Source: Gordius sp. MW1 (taxonomy: Eukaryota; Nematomorpha; Gordioida; Gordea; Gordiidae). Taken from it: a stretch of DNA of 64,000 nucleotides. The notes beneath the pieces were generated by a model, which did not search any database, was not told the origin of the DNA, and saw only the letters and a program-made list of their open reading frames with translations. Where the stretch lies: the NCBI GenBank assembly GCA_964036665.1, contig OZ038528.1, positions 7,384,501 through 7,448,500 of the forward strand, in the 5' to 3' direction. This document shows positions 12,430 through 25,200 of the stretch, one piece after another (the stretch's first letter is position 1; each line of letters opens with the position of its first letter). The position numbers were made by a program, and so were the translations under genes.

Positions 12430-15281
12430 ATGGTTTCAACTAAATCCTTTTGTAGTACATGCAAAAATATTAGCCTCAAAAAAAATAACTGTTTTATAAT
12501 ACATGGCCACCCTTCTGCTCGTTGTATCTCCTCTGTTCCCACCTGCTAGCCCTCTTATTCCACCTCTTGCCTCCATAATAGAGGATGCTCCTCATAATGC
12601 CCCTTGCTCGTCCAACTCAGATACTCAATCCTTAGACAACCCCATTATTACCACTTCTTTGGACTATTCTTGGAGTGATTCTTTTTTAGCCTTAACCTTC
12701 CCCAATACTATTTCAAAAATCCCTAGGGGAGCTCGCCCGGCTTCTCAACAGTTTTTAATCAACCTTATAACTTCCATTACAAACTCTCCCTCAAATCTTA
12801 CTAACTGGGATAAACTTTTCAGGCTTACCTTTCACACCTTATATGTAAGAGGGCCCAACGCTGAAAATCTGTCCAAACATATTAAAGACTCCTTTTTAAA
12901 TTTCAATATTGATAATATTTTTAAAAATACCCCCCAGCACAAACAATCCCCAAACTCCTCCACTGCCAAGCAAACTGCTAAACTAATTTCTAAAAAAATT
13001 GATAACTTTAACCCCAAAAGTGCTCTAAGAATATTTTATGACAATGACTCAATTGCTCCTTACTCCCTTGATTCATACCAACAACTCAAATCTAAACATC
13101 CCCCATCCTCATCGGCAAATCGACTCCCTACCTCAGACTCTTCCATATAACTAGACTCATCCGACATTCGGGAAGCCATCAATTCCTTTCCCATCGACTC
13201 TGCAGCAGGCCTTGATGGTTTCCGCCCTGTTTATTTACAAGACCTGATTAACCTCCAAAATGTGAGCGCTGCAATTTTACTCAACTCTATAACGTCCCTA
13301 TGCAAGTTAATTGTCAACGGTAATATTCCTACCGAAATAATCCCTATATTGTTCGGCGCTAAACTCATCGCTATCAAAAAACCTGATAATTCGGTGAGAC
13401 CCATTGCTATTGGCAGTGTTTTTCGACGTATAATATCAAAACTCATTTGTAAGACAATCAAATCCAGTTTAAGCGACAAGTTAATTCCTCATCAATTAGG
13501 ATTTGGGGTTAAAGGCGGCTGTGAGGCTGCCAGTCACGCTGCGCGGATAAGTCTAAAACAAATTCCCTCCAATCACTGCATGGTTAAACAGGACTTTGCC
13601 AATGCTTTTAATAATATTCGCCGAGAAACGATAATAAATACCTTCATTGATGAGTTTCCAAAGTTTTCAAATTACATCAGTTTAAGTTACGGTTATATAT
13701 CAAAACTAAAGTTTGGGGACTTTTTAATTGATTCGGCAGAAGGTATTCAACAGGGAGACCCCCTAGGTCCACCTCTGTTTTGTCTTGGGATCAAAAATTT
13801 AACTGAATCCCTCTCAAACCAATGCTCATTATCATTAAACGTCTGGTACCTGGACGATGCTACCTTATGCGGCCCTCCTGAAGAAATTTCCAAGGCCATT
13901 CTTTTAATCCAACATTATGAAACCTCCCTAAACTTGAGATTGAATATCTCTAAATGCGAGATATATCAGTGCCCGGATTAAGCCCTTTTTAAAAGTTGAA
14001 TTGATGAGTTTTACTCATCTAGGCTCTCCAATAGGTGGGCAAATCGCCTTAAAAGAATTTTTACATAGCCACTTATCAACTCTTACATCGAAGATGGATA
14101 TTCTTAATACCCTCCCCAAACACCACGCATTTTATATCATTAAAAACTATTTCAACATCTCAAAAATTCAACACTGCTTCCGGTCTTCTTCAGCCTTTTT
14201 ATTGCCCGAGATTTTAAAAAGCTACGATAGCTGCATGAAGAATATTTTAGAAGCAATTCTTAATATCAAATTCAGCACTTCCTCGTGGCTCCAAGCCTCT
14301 TTACCCACTAAAGCTGGCGGCTTGGGCATACGCCCAGCTACCTCAATTTCGTTAGCTGCGTTTATCTCTTCTTATAAATCTGCCCAAGGATTGATCGACC
14401 GTTTAATCACAACAAATGAGGATCCGTCGTTTGTATAAGCCCTAGACGTCTGGTCAGCCAACGTCAACCCAGGGACCCCCTTCCCCATAACCTCTAGACA
14501 AAAGGATTGGGATGCTGGCCTCGTATCGCGCTCCGTTGATTACCTCTTATCGAGTTGCGACGCCCGCCAGCACTTCAACCTTAACTCTTTAGTTTTTGAC
14601 GGATCGGGTCACGAGTGGCTTGAAGCTTATCCTAGCTCACTTTCTGGATTGATGTTGGAGGACCCAGAGCTAGCATACGCCATCGCCCTCAGACTAGGAA
14701 TTCCCTATTCAAAGGAATATTCCTGCCGCAACTGCTCCCAGAGCATAGACATTTATGCAAGGCATCCCCTACACTGCCTTTACAATAAATTTAAATACAT
14801 AAGGCACGAAAAGGTGAATAGCCTTATCCAAGCCGCTTTTAAAAAAGCCAACATTCCCTCCGTTTTAGAGCCGTCAGACCCTTCGTTGGAGGGAAGGATG
14901 CGACCAGACGGCTCTACCCTTATCCCTTGGCAAAATGGTCTACCCCTTAAATGGGATTTCACCTGCATAGACATTTTCGCCCCCTCTAACCAAAACTACA
15001 ACGCTCTGACTCTCGCCGAACACCGCAAAACGGTTAAATACCAGGCCCTCCTACCATCTAATATCTTTACCCCTATCGTTGCCTCGTGTTCTGGGACTTT
15101 TGGTCCGGCCGCCATTAAGCTTTTTAAAGAAATCAGCCGTCGCTGCCCGCCCTCTAAATATTCCACTAATTTTTTACTTAAACAAAAAATTGGTATTTTC
15201 ATAGCTACGTACAATTTTAAATCCCTGGCCGACAGTTGGCCACTTTTACAAGATGACACATGCGACATTTTTGAATCATAA
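12430..15281 (+). pseudogene. LINE with zinc finger, reverse transcriptase and C-terminal restriction-like endonuclease; broken
   Basis: One ancestral ORF, about 950 codons, copying its RNA into DNA at a nicked target. It starts at ATG 12430 with a zinc-finger-like segment (FCSTCKNISLKKNNC then HGHPSARC), shifts frame near 12540, and continues from 12503. The reverse transcriptase spans about 13160-13980: SAAGLDG, KDFANAFN-type block (KQDFANAFNNI), GIQQGDPLGPPLF and the catalytic WYLDDATL. The C-terminus (14649-15281) has a CX2C...HX4C knuckle, then RHEKV, RPDG and WDFTCIDI, the pattern of R2-type restriction-like endonucleases. Defects: in-frame stops at 13147-13149 and 14436-14438, and a frameshift between 13979 and 14001. 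An A-rich tail lies at 15376-15390. Otherwise nearly intact, so relatively young. Confidence 0.85.
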
Positions 15282-15539
15282 TATTTTTATTTTGTTTTAC
15301 ATCCGCTATATTTTTCGAATTTTGACACTTCGGTTTTATAATGTTCTTACGTTCAAATAAACAATATATACATTTAAAAAAAAAAAAATAAATGAAAGAT
15401 AATTTATTTAGTCTTTGATATAATGTTAAAAGATGGTACATATTTAATACAATGAATAGGTAATATTTTGTGGTGAGCTTTAAGGGTTCTTAAATTCATT
15501 GTTTTAACATTGACTAATCTTAAGATTTAAAAAATATGC

Positions 15540-15935
15540 ACATAAATACTTTGATAGCTCATAGATTTACTCGATGAAGACAAGTTGTGTTAAACTAGCT
15601 AAAATACATATAACTAATATAAAGATTTTAAAAATATGCACATAAAGTACTTTGAACATTGGACAGCTTGAGTTAGAAGATTAATCTTGAGATAACAACA
15701 ATTACTATGATAATTAGAAAATAGCACATAAATTTACTTGATGAAGACAAGTTGTGTTAAACTAGCTAAAACTAAAGAAAAAATATGCACATAAAGTACT
15801 TTGAACATTGGACAGATTGAGTTGGAAGATAAATAAATTGATACAACCATTACTAATATAAAGATTAGAAAATAGCACATATATATACTTGATGAAGACA
15901 AGATTGAACTTGTTACAACTAATATAAACATATGT
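15540..15935. repeat. Tandem repeat, about 150-bp unit, 2.5 copies
   Basis: The words TACTTGATGAAGACAAG, TTGTGTTAAACTAGCTAAA, GCACATAAAGTACTTTGAAC and ATTGGACAG recur in the same order starting near 15560, 15730 and 15885. Copies differ by small indels. No coding content. It lies between the LINE tail and the gypsy LTR. Confidence 0.75.
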
Positions 15936-16351
15936 GCAAATCTATCAAATAATTGGTTTTCATCACTTGGTTATCACTTGTTTTTTTCTCCAGTCGCGCT
16001 CATTCGAAGCGCACATAAATCTGTAACCTAATTGGTTGTCAGCCTAACAGGTCAATCGTCTAATGTACAGAAGCGATTGGTAAACAATTGAATGTTTTGA
16101 CGGCATTGAATATACACACAATGACCTTTTTTACCCTAATTGAGATTCGAAACCTAACTCTATCACAGTCCATTGTCAAAAACTTTGCACACAGGTATTT
16201 TTTGTAATTTAATGAGTTTAATAGGTATCTATTAGATGACACAAGTTATCATTATATTTTGATTAACCAAAAAAAAAACAATTTAAAAAAATGAAAGTAA
16301 AATCTATATCATGTAATTGATAGTGACAACCATAATTTAGATTATAATAAG

Positions 16352-16771
16352 TAAGGAATCCCCAAGAATACAATTTATTTTTTCTTTTCACAACTATAAA
16401 ATTTATTACGACGGATAAATTTCTACTGACAATTCGTTTTAAGTAGTAACAATAATAATCATGGATGAGGTAATCAGATTAACACACATGGGTGAGGTAA
16501 TCAGATTAGGCGTAAATAAAGATGGCGCACCAATAATATTACCCAGAGATAACAATAAATTAAAATTAACAATCATCGTGATTCTAAAATCTATTAATAA
16601 ACGCGTAGAGGATAATTTTATGGGTAAGGTAATAAAACTACTAACATTTGAATTTGGCTTAATGCACGCGTGGCCTTGAACAGCCAAACGCGATTCATAA
16701 AATCCAAGGGTAATTTTAATTTTAATTGTCACGATAATAAAAATAAAATTTATTATTTGGCTTAATGCCAC
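16352..16771 (-). mobile_element. 3' LTR of gypsy element C
   Basis: Read on the minus strand, a polypurine tract (AAAAGGGGAAGG) at about 16772-16783 is followed by TGTGGCATTAAGCC, a normal LTR start, and the LTR runs to about TCTTGGGGATTCCTTA near 16352. The last roughly 30 bp recur at 19441-19472, at the other end of the element, which identifies the repeat as an LTR. The exact outer end is approximate. Confidence 0.65.
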
Positions 16772-16798
16772 ACCTTCCCCTTTTCCAAAAAAAATAAT

Positions 16799-19434
16799 TT
16801 AACCCTGCGGACCACCCGCCAGATTTAAGGCCGCCAACGGTGGTACCAAGACCCCGCTGACCGTAAGTAACGGTTGCTCATCCGTCCCGGGTCTAACCAA
16901 TACATTGCCCGGGCGCGCACACAACGGTAACCCATGCCATCTTTGGCATGTCCCACAATGACCCCTCCGGGTACTTCTCGCACGCCGTCGATTGCGCCCC
17001 CAGCTAAGTCTTCCTAGAACGGCAACAGTAGGCGGCAACTGTGGAACTCGTCTTGGTAACGGTGCCTCCACAAAGTGCACAATTCTAGGCATTCCATCCA
17101 TGCCTATTACTATTGAAAAATGTAAAGGACCGGGCTGATGTAGCTGATTGGTTCTCTCGACCAACACTTGTACCCTACACCAAGACGTAATTAGTTCCAT
17201 CTAATATCAAATAAAATTAGGCATTAAGCAGCGTAACTTAATAAATGTTCCACGTGCCTAACCTCTATCCTGTAAGTCTCTAATGACCGAACTTGATAAA
17301 TCTTATTACCTAGATGGGCAGTTATTCTAGCCAATTCTAACCTAGCTTGCTTTAAATAATTTCTAGACCAATCTAGATCATTAACATTATATCTGGTCTT
17401 GTCATTTAAGTTATTTTTAAACCCACTATCCCGCAAAAAATCAGGCGGAAAACGTAACTTATGACCAAAAAACTCCACGCCTACGGGCAAACGTCTATAT
17501 CGAGTTGTCATATTATGATATAAACGATAAAACCATGTGCCTTCTTTATTGGCTTGGGCAAGCCTTAACCATTTCTTAACAATTGCGACATACCTTTCAA
17601 CCTGCTTATTAGAACTAGGGTGACATGGTGGTGTAAATAGGTGAGTTATCTTCCAACTATTACAAAAAATTTTAAAATCTGAACTCGTAAAAGCTTTCCC
17701 ATTGTCAGTTTATATAAACTTAAGGAAACCATACGCGCCTATTAAATTTCAAAAATAATACAGTAAGATTCGTAGATATATTATGCACTAATTTAAATTC
17801 AGGCCAACCTGAATATGCATCTACAACCAAAATATACCTCTTTTTGTTAAACTCAAAAAAATCACTATGAATTCTAAACCAGGGACTATTCGGACGAGGC
17901 CAACGAGCCTTTTTATCCCTACGAGGCATGGCTGCATTTAATTTACACATCGCACACTGCCTCACATAGTTATCAACATCCCTAGTGAACTTGGGCCACC
18001 AGACATATTGTCTAGCGAGCTCCTTCATTTTAACCATACCAACATGTCCTTCATGCAAAATTTCTAAAACATTACTACGCAATTCGACTGGAATTACCAA
18101 CTTATCATTGCGTTTAACCAAATTATCTTCAATGTATAACTCCTTTATTACATGTTTAAAATCAAAAGGAACATCGAGAATATCTTTAACCCCTACAATA
18201 ATTTGTTTAATAGCTGTTAAACACTATTATCGTACCTTCAACAATATCCTTAAGATCAATAGCCTTTAACACATTAACAGCAACATTATCTATAACCGCA
18301 AAACTATCAGTTAAAGTATCTTCACTCAACCTCGATAAAACCTCGGCTAAATGATTACTTTTACCCTCTCGATACTTTAAAGTTATTGAAAAATTACCGA
18401 GAGTCAATAACCATCTCTGGAGTCGAGGGGACATTAAAAATTCGGTATTAAATCTTATTGAATAAAGCTACCAACGGCTTATGATCGGTATATAATGTAA
18501 CCGCTTTACCAATTAAATATTCCCAACAACGTTTTAAACCATAAACCATCGCAAGAGCCTCTTTCTCTATGACGGAATAATTTAACTCAGCCTTAGTAAG
18601 CTTACGCGAAAAATAAATAATGGGATGCTCTATTCCATCCTCAATCTGGCATAGAGCGCCACCAATACCAATATTAGAAGCATCAACCTTTATAACATGC
18701 TCTTTATCAGAATTAAAGCATTTAAGAATTGGACCCGTAATAAAACATTCTTTAAAAAGTTAAAACAACGATCTAAACTTAAACACCGTGTCCTCTCTAG
18801 TTAATTCATACGAAGGACCAGAATAATTTGTATAATCTTCAATAAATTTACTAAAATAATACATTAAACCTAAGAAGGATGCAAGTTCCTTTTTATTTAA
18901 TGGCGTTCTAATATTTTTAATATCCTGCACCTTCTTAAGATTAGGCTTAACCTGCCCCGCCACTATTACATGACCTAAATAAATTACCTGGTCAGTACCG
19001 AAAGTACCTTTCTTAACAGAAACGCGTAAATTTTTAACTTTAATTAAATTTAATACTTTCTCTAGACGTAAATAATGTTCGTCCTGAGTTGAACCCTTAA
19101 CTAATATATCGTCCAAATAAAAAAATACACCATCTATATTATTAAATTTAGATGCCATTGCCCTTTGAAAAATAGGAGCGGACACGCTTAAACCAAAAGG
19201 CAACCTCTTAAAAGAATAAAGACCTTTATCTGTGTTTATCGTTAACAACTTAGCCGATTTTTCATCTACGCGAAGTTGAAGATAAGCATTAGTTAAATCA
19301 AGCTTTGAAAAGTACTTACTACCCTTCAGGTTAGCTAAAACCATTTCTAATCTAGGCAAAGGATATTTAACATCCATTACCCATTTATTAATTGTTACGC
19401 GATAATCAGCGCACACTTTAATCGTACCATTCAA
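16799..19434 (-). pseudogene. Ty3/gypsy element C pol remnant (RT-RNase H-integrase)
   Basis: Reading from 19434 downward: reverse transcriptase (18760-19434) with VCADYRVT, SKLDLTNAYLQL, LPFGLSVSAPIFQ and the catalytic FYLDDILV; RNase H between about 18760 and 18300 in pieces; integrase (18121-17600) with HEGHVGMVKMKELARQYVWWP, CAMC zinc binding, HSDFFEF, TDNGKAF and HPSSNKQVE, i.e. the D-D-E triad. Frames 17224-17511 and 16799-17200 are the C-terminal domain, ending at the polypurine tract. There are several frameshifts and stops. Gag, protease and the RT N-terminus are absent: the RT is joined directly to LTR sequence at 19435-19441. Same family as 50086-52250. Confidence 0.85.
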
Positions 19435-19440
19435 TTAATA

Positions 19441-19480
19441 AATAAGGAATCCCCAAGAAGAAAATTTATTTTTTGTCTCT
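19441..19480 (-). mobile_element. Remnant of 5' LTR of gypsy element C
   Basis: The minus strand reads AAATTTTCTTCTTGGGGATTCC, nearly the same as the end of the 3' LTR at 16352-16383, and passes within a few bases into the reverse transcriptase. Only the last part of the LTR survives and no primer-binding site follows. Confidence 0.6.
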
Positions 19481-19559
19481 CATGCATGCCGATTTTAGAT
19501 TAAGTGTACCGCAGCCGTGTATCAAATTTTTTGTAGTAATTCGTAAAAATCCTTATCTA

Positions 19560-20860
19560 CATCGTCGATTTCGTTGGAGGTGTGTTATATAGCCATATGA
19601 GTATGAACATGCGGTAAATCTCTCTTTTGCCATTCCACTCCAGCAACGCACAGAGCCAAATACCTCATGCTTAACAATGAGATTAATCATTGGTTTAAGT
19701 TTCTGGTGAAAACACGTGATGTGATGTCATGCCTATCGACCAATGATTGGCCAAATAAGAGCTCCTGTACATCATGCCAAGCAGGATTGCCTGTATAAAC
19801 ATACGCAATTGAATCTTGAGCCTATTCATGCATATGATATGGCACGGACCTCCGGTGTATGAAGAGAGCAAAATGGTTAGTTTCCTAACGTTAATTGTAT
19901 TAGCGTCGTTAAAAATTGCATCTCGCAAATGAAGGAATTCTTCTAAGCAAAATTTGGCCTGATTTAAACGGATAAAGGGCAGACGTTCCGATTCATTTTG
20001 GCATACATATCTACGATTTATTAATGAAAAAAAACTACGATGTATTGAAGGAGGCGGCATTCTAAAATATAATTTTCTTCGTGTATTAAAGCATAGTTCT
20101 GTATAAATATGGTTCATAGCGCTGCATTATAAATTTATTGTACTATTGACTGCGTTTATCATCTTAACGTTATAGTGATATCCATCAGCACCATCCCAAA
20201 ATATAATTGGATATTGAAGGGGGTCATAGCATCGATAAATGTCCGCAACTTGTGTCAAATCGTTTCTCTTATGCAGTACAGTATCTCTTGATTAAAATTA
20301 ATCCCCAAATATAACAATTACGACTTCGTTTATAGTGGGAGCATTAAATCTTCTCACATGTTGTCCCGCAGGACTTTTGTAACCATGAATAATAAAGTTG
20401 TGGGTATCTCATTGCGATCATGTCGAGTGGTGTTTTGAACGAACGCACTAAATTAAGGGTAACATGAATTGAGTTCTAATAGCTGCGCGGCAAACCACGT
20501 CATTTGACAGCAGGAGTTGTATTTCTTGGTGTTAGATAGGAAATACTTAAAATCGGTAGGATAGCTAGTAAAGACTTTAACGGTTCGCGGTTCTTGTTGA
20601 GGCAATTTAGCTTTTCCAAAGGCGCAACGCATTCCGTTCGTTTCCCCGCAAATTTTAGAGCATTGCAATAAGGACACACGACGGTCATAGTGCCAATAAA
20701 AACATTGGCGACTTTCAACATGAGATGAGTTGTAGGAAAACGCAAGGCAGCTGAATGAACATAATAGCTGAGCATGTGTAGGTGGCTGAAGCAGACTCAC
20801 TGACTCTTTTAGTTGCATGTTCAATTGTTTGTTAGCATTAAAGTTGAAGAACGCGAGCGT
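19560..20860 (-). pseudogene. Helitron Rep (Helitron_like_N) remnant
   Basis: The minus strand carries, in order, fragments of the Helitron replication initiator: the zinc-finger side (MRCAFGKAKLPQQEP, then FLSNTKKYNSCCQM at 20453-20824), then HVRRFNAPTINEVVIV and YPIIFWDGADGYHYNV (20160-20370), then FHLRDAIFNDANTINV and LLSSYTGGPCHI (19840-20117), then HDVQELLFGQSLVDRHDITS and a degenerate relative of the EWQKRGLPH motif (about 19600-19800). Multiple frameshifts separate these. The order agrees with intact Helitrons, so this is one decayed copy. The rolling-circle HUH motif is too damaged to judge and helicase is absent. Confidence 0.8.
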
Positions 20861-21419
20861 GGGCGCAATGGGTAATCTTCAAGTATGAGAGTACGTACTT
20901 GACGTATTCAAATTGCAACTCGCGTTTAACGCACTATCATTAATCTTTTGCCACGCAGGTAGGACATAAAGAAGATATACCAACAAAAGGCAAAATAACG
21001 AAACGTGAGAGCCTATGAAAAATCGCTCATGGTTTTTATTTAAAAAAAGAGTAATGTTTTTGCTAATTGATATTATTTATTTGTCACAGGCTTATACATT
21101 GTAAAAAAACGCGCTTAGTTGACTAAGAACTGAGACACAAATGACAAATCAATAGGAAACTTTTATGGCAATAAGTAACACCATAATATAAATAAGTATA
21201 TAAATTGTATATCTCGTCCGCTAGATAGCAGTAGACACCACCTAAAATAAGGTCACAGCTGACGCAGATCGATAAAAGGTATATTTAAACCATTTAGGAT
21301 GCTAAGGCAATGACTGGCTAAATTTGGTGACAATCGGTTGAGAACTTTAAGAGTTTTTAGCGAACAAAATAACGCGCATTACATTTATATATATAGATAA
21401 TTATGGACACAATAACGAG

Positions 21420-21900
21420 AAGCATTCTGAAGCCATCGCCATGGTGTTTGCTATATCCTGATGATATGGTACTATGCGAAGAGACAAAGGAGTATTCGAG
21501 GAAGTGGCAAAGTAGTCAAAGCGCTTAGCTATGGTTTGAAGGTCAACGATCTAAAAACGGTATACATGGAAATAAACAGGGCATCCCATCAACAAACATC
21601 TATCTAATGTGCAAAAAGTAGACAAGTTTACATACCTCGGCTCGATGCTACATTAAGAGGTGTGCAACAAAGGTCAATGCCTAGATCCAAAAAGGATGGC
21701 TTAAATGAAGTATATCCGATGCAATGTTCGAAAAAAATGCCACTATGGTTGAAGAGCAAAGCTTACAAATTCATCGTAATACCGGTATTTTATGGAAATG
21801 AAACATGGGCATTAAACAACACGGAAGAAAAGCTATTACAAGCCACAGAGTGAGTATGATACGGTGGGACGAGACCGAGATTTTTGTAGATCAAGACTAG
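21420..21900 (+). mobile_element. LINE 3' end fragment (reverse transcriptase C-terminal part)
   Basis: Broken frames read LYPDDMVLCEE (a Y-x-DD catalytic block with P in second place), then MPLWLKSKAYKFIVIPVF and YGNETWALNN...EKLLQATE. These are in the order seen at the 3' end of LINE ORF2 proteins. The same family end is found at 59229-59690. It ends in a stretch with repeated GAGACGAGA words (21868-21975). Confidence 0.7.
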
Positions 21901-22238
21901 ATTAAGATTTTTATAATCGTTCTTGAGACGAGACGAGATTTTGCTTTCAAGACCGAGACGAGATTTAAACACTAATCATTAAGCTGTAATTTTGTTTTTG
22001 TCTGCATATTTTTATTATTTAAGGTGCATTATCGCGCGCATACTTGCTGGATTGTTGCGCATCCATTATCAAATGGATTTTTCAAGGCTAACGAATAAGA
22101 TACAGTTTTGGTTATGAAAATGGGTAGGTATGAAGAGATTAATACAAAAATGGTTCCTTCTGGACATTGGGCCGGAGAATATAAACAAACAGCTGTTTTA
22201 CCATATGTAAATAGTGGATCCATTGGCTTATCAAATTT

Positions 22239-25200
22239 ATGGTTGTAAGTTTGTAAACTTTACTTATCAATTTAAATAGACTCAGGAAACAGTTGATCTT
22301 AGTGAAAATCCACTTGTTGTTGATATCTCTGATGCATTAAGTGAAAAGGATAAAGTTAAGTTTACCATACATACCAAGGTACTTACATATTTTTGATAAT
22401 ATCCATTTTTCAGACTTCCTTGCCAAATTTTCAGGAGCCTGAGTTTTCTGTAGTGCGTGAGCATGAAGAGTTTGTTTGGTTACATAATTGTTATGAGGAC
22501 AATCAAGAATATGCTGGACACATTGTGAATAATTAAAATAAATATTTAATGTTAAATAGATACCAGCAACACCTCCCAAACCAAATTTTGAATCATCACG
22601 CGAAAAACTGCAAAAGCTAGGTGAAGGAGAAAGCAGCATGACCAAGGAAGAGTTTGCTCAAATGAAGCAAGAACTAGAAGCGTGAGTTAATAATTTAAAT
22701 TTACTCTTGACAATTTAAATGAATGTTTAGTTAATGGATCACAATCTATGACCTTACCCCATAGATTATAAATTTTTTTCTTTACCTTAATTTTACAATT
22801 ATTTCTATGTTTTGTTTGTGGTTAAATTGGATAAATCTCAAAATCTAATTAAATCAGTAAAATGACATATTATTAAAGGTCTTCATATTGTCAATTTTTT
22901 TGTTCTGAATATCTAGTAACATTTATTTTGGTGTTGTTATATTAACAAGATAAAGAATTTCTTTTAAGCTGGATCCAGATTGTGAGTTTGGGTAAAAATA
23001 ATTTTTGGGGAGTCATGTTTATATTGCAAAATATTGACTTACATGACTAATCAATTTAATTGCAATATTAGTATTTAATTGTATATTGTACTATTATTGT
23101 TTAATACATTTAATATTTTAATCTTAATCTATTTTTTAAAGAGAGTACTTGGCTACATTCAAAAAAACTGTGGCATTGCATGAAATATTTTTGTGCAGAT
23201 TAGCCTCCCATCCAGTGCTAAGAAACTTCCACAACTTCCGTGTATTTTTAGAATATGACCAGGATGTAAGAATATTTATAAAAATTTTATTATAGTATAC
23301 TCTGTCACTCTCTAATAATAAACCTATCTTATTAATTATAATGACAATGAATTGTATGATCTAAGTTAAATGTGCGTGGGAAGAATAAGAAAGAGTTGAT
23401 TGATTCATTGATAAAAACTGTGGCCATGACAGTGGATGAAACATTACTCTCACATTATAAAGTAATCTCATTATTTTAAAAGATTAATTTGATTACTATT
23501 GCATTTTGCTACATCATGTTTTAGGAAGTGGATGAATTTTTTGATCAACAAAAACATTTTTTCCTAGAATACAATCAAAAGATTAAAGATGCTTCGGGCA
23601 AATGTGAACGCGTTGTTAAGTTGGACAAAAGTAACGCGCTTTTAAACTAATTTAAAGCTTGCCTAAATGTATTTTATTTTTAGACGTTACCGAAGATTAT
23701 TCCAAAATTACTCAAAATTTAAATGCCCTAGCTTTGGTAGAAACGTCTCATCTGGAATCGTAATTTAAAACTTTTCATATTGCAACATTTCTCGAATTCC
23801 CCACTTATTGGTGTTGAAACTAAAAACACACATCGATTATTTAAAATTAGTCTTTAAAATTTATATTTATAAAATCACTTTGGTGGCCATGTTGTTTATT
23901 ATATAGCAATAATTCAATGGCCGATAATTCTAGGAATATAAATTTTGAGTCGCATGGGGTCTTCTAAACTATTTATATCATTTCTCCATTGTTAAATAAT
24001 TAATAATGATAGAATTCTAAGTAATGTGGGAGCTATTAAAACGTTATCAAAAAATATATAATTGTTGCCTTCAATTTTACATTATTTTTTAAAATGGATG
24101 AGTTGGATATATTTTTTACATGATAAATTTTAGGTTTATGCATAAAGTCGCGGACGGCTTCGATGGGCTCAAAGTAATTTCTAAATTTGGATTTTGTAAT
24201 ACAGAAACTCTTTTTATAGAAAACGGAGGCACGCATCACCTCAGACAACGACTTGAAGTTGGGCGATGTTTTACGTTATTTTTATCAAGATTCTACCGAA
24301 GCTAAAGTAATAAATGAGCGCTCTTTAAATTTTTTACTGATGCGTATATTTCTATAACACAAAATTACGAATTTTTTATTATAAGGCGTTAAAGTTTTGT
24401 TCCAATCAATCGAATAACCTCTCCATCGCAAGCATCCTAATGGAGGGTGGCCCTTAAATTTCTTGTTATTTCAAATTGACCTAATCGGGCGCTTTTTAAA
24501 TTACTAAACAACAAAAACACGGAAATTATTTAGATTTAATATTGAATTATTTTATTTTGACACAAGGGGTTATTTTACTTAAAATGAAATCTGGTAGTCC
24601 TTAAGCTATCCGGGCTTTTAACACACAGTACCGTAGCAAACCCTTATCAAATGACGGACTATTTATAAAATATATTTAAAAATTAACAGATAAAGCAAAA
24701 CATTTTACAAATTGCACAAATATAACTTCAGTATCATTCTAGTCCCATCTAGAAACCCAAGTTTTGAACCAGAAATTATTATTGATACTCTGGCTTAGGA
24801 AAGTTAAAAAGATTTGGAATTTTCTCTTCATTTTTCTACACTTATTTATCAATAACTTTATCGTAGTTATTTTCGGGGTAGAACCTATTATTTAGGCGTC
24901 TGAGGAGTCTGTCCGACTTTGAAACTGCCAATCGTAACCTGGAAAAAGCCAGGGTCAAGGGTAAAGACGTAGCTCAGGTATATTAGATTATTTTAAACTA
25001 AAGTCGTTAACGTTTATTCTAATTTTTTATATTCAACACTCTAAATGTTAAGCAAATATATATTTTTTGCCAACTTATTCAGGCCGAGGCTGAACAGGCA
25101 GCGGCTAAGGAAAAATTCCAGAAGCTTTCCGAACTAGGGAAAATTGGTAAATTATTAAAATTTTATTATTCTTTTTAGAGATCTGCAATGGGCCGTTTTT

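Noticed and set aside
15540-15935. Regularly spaced repeats considered as a CRISPR array
   Set aside because: Units are long, imperfect and directly tandem without unique spacers, and the genome is eukaryotic.
16461-16771. Overlapping frames on both strands at 16439-16771
   Set aside because: They fall inside the LTR of gypsy element C and have no protein similarity I recognise.
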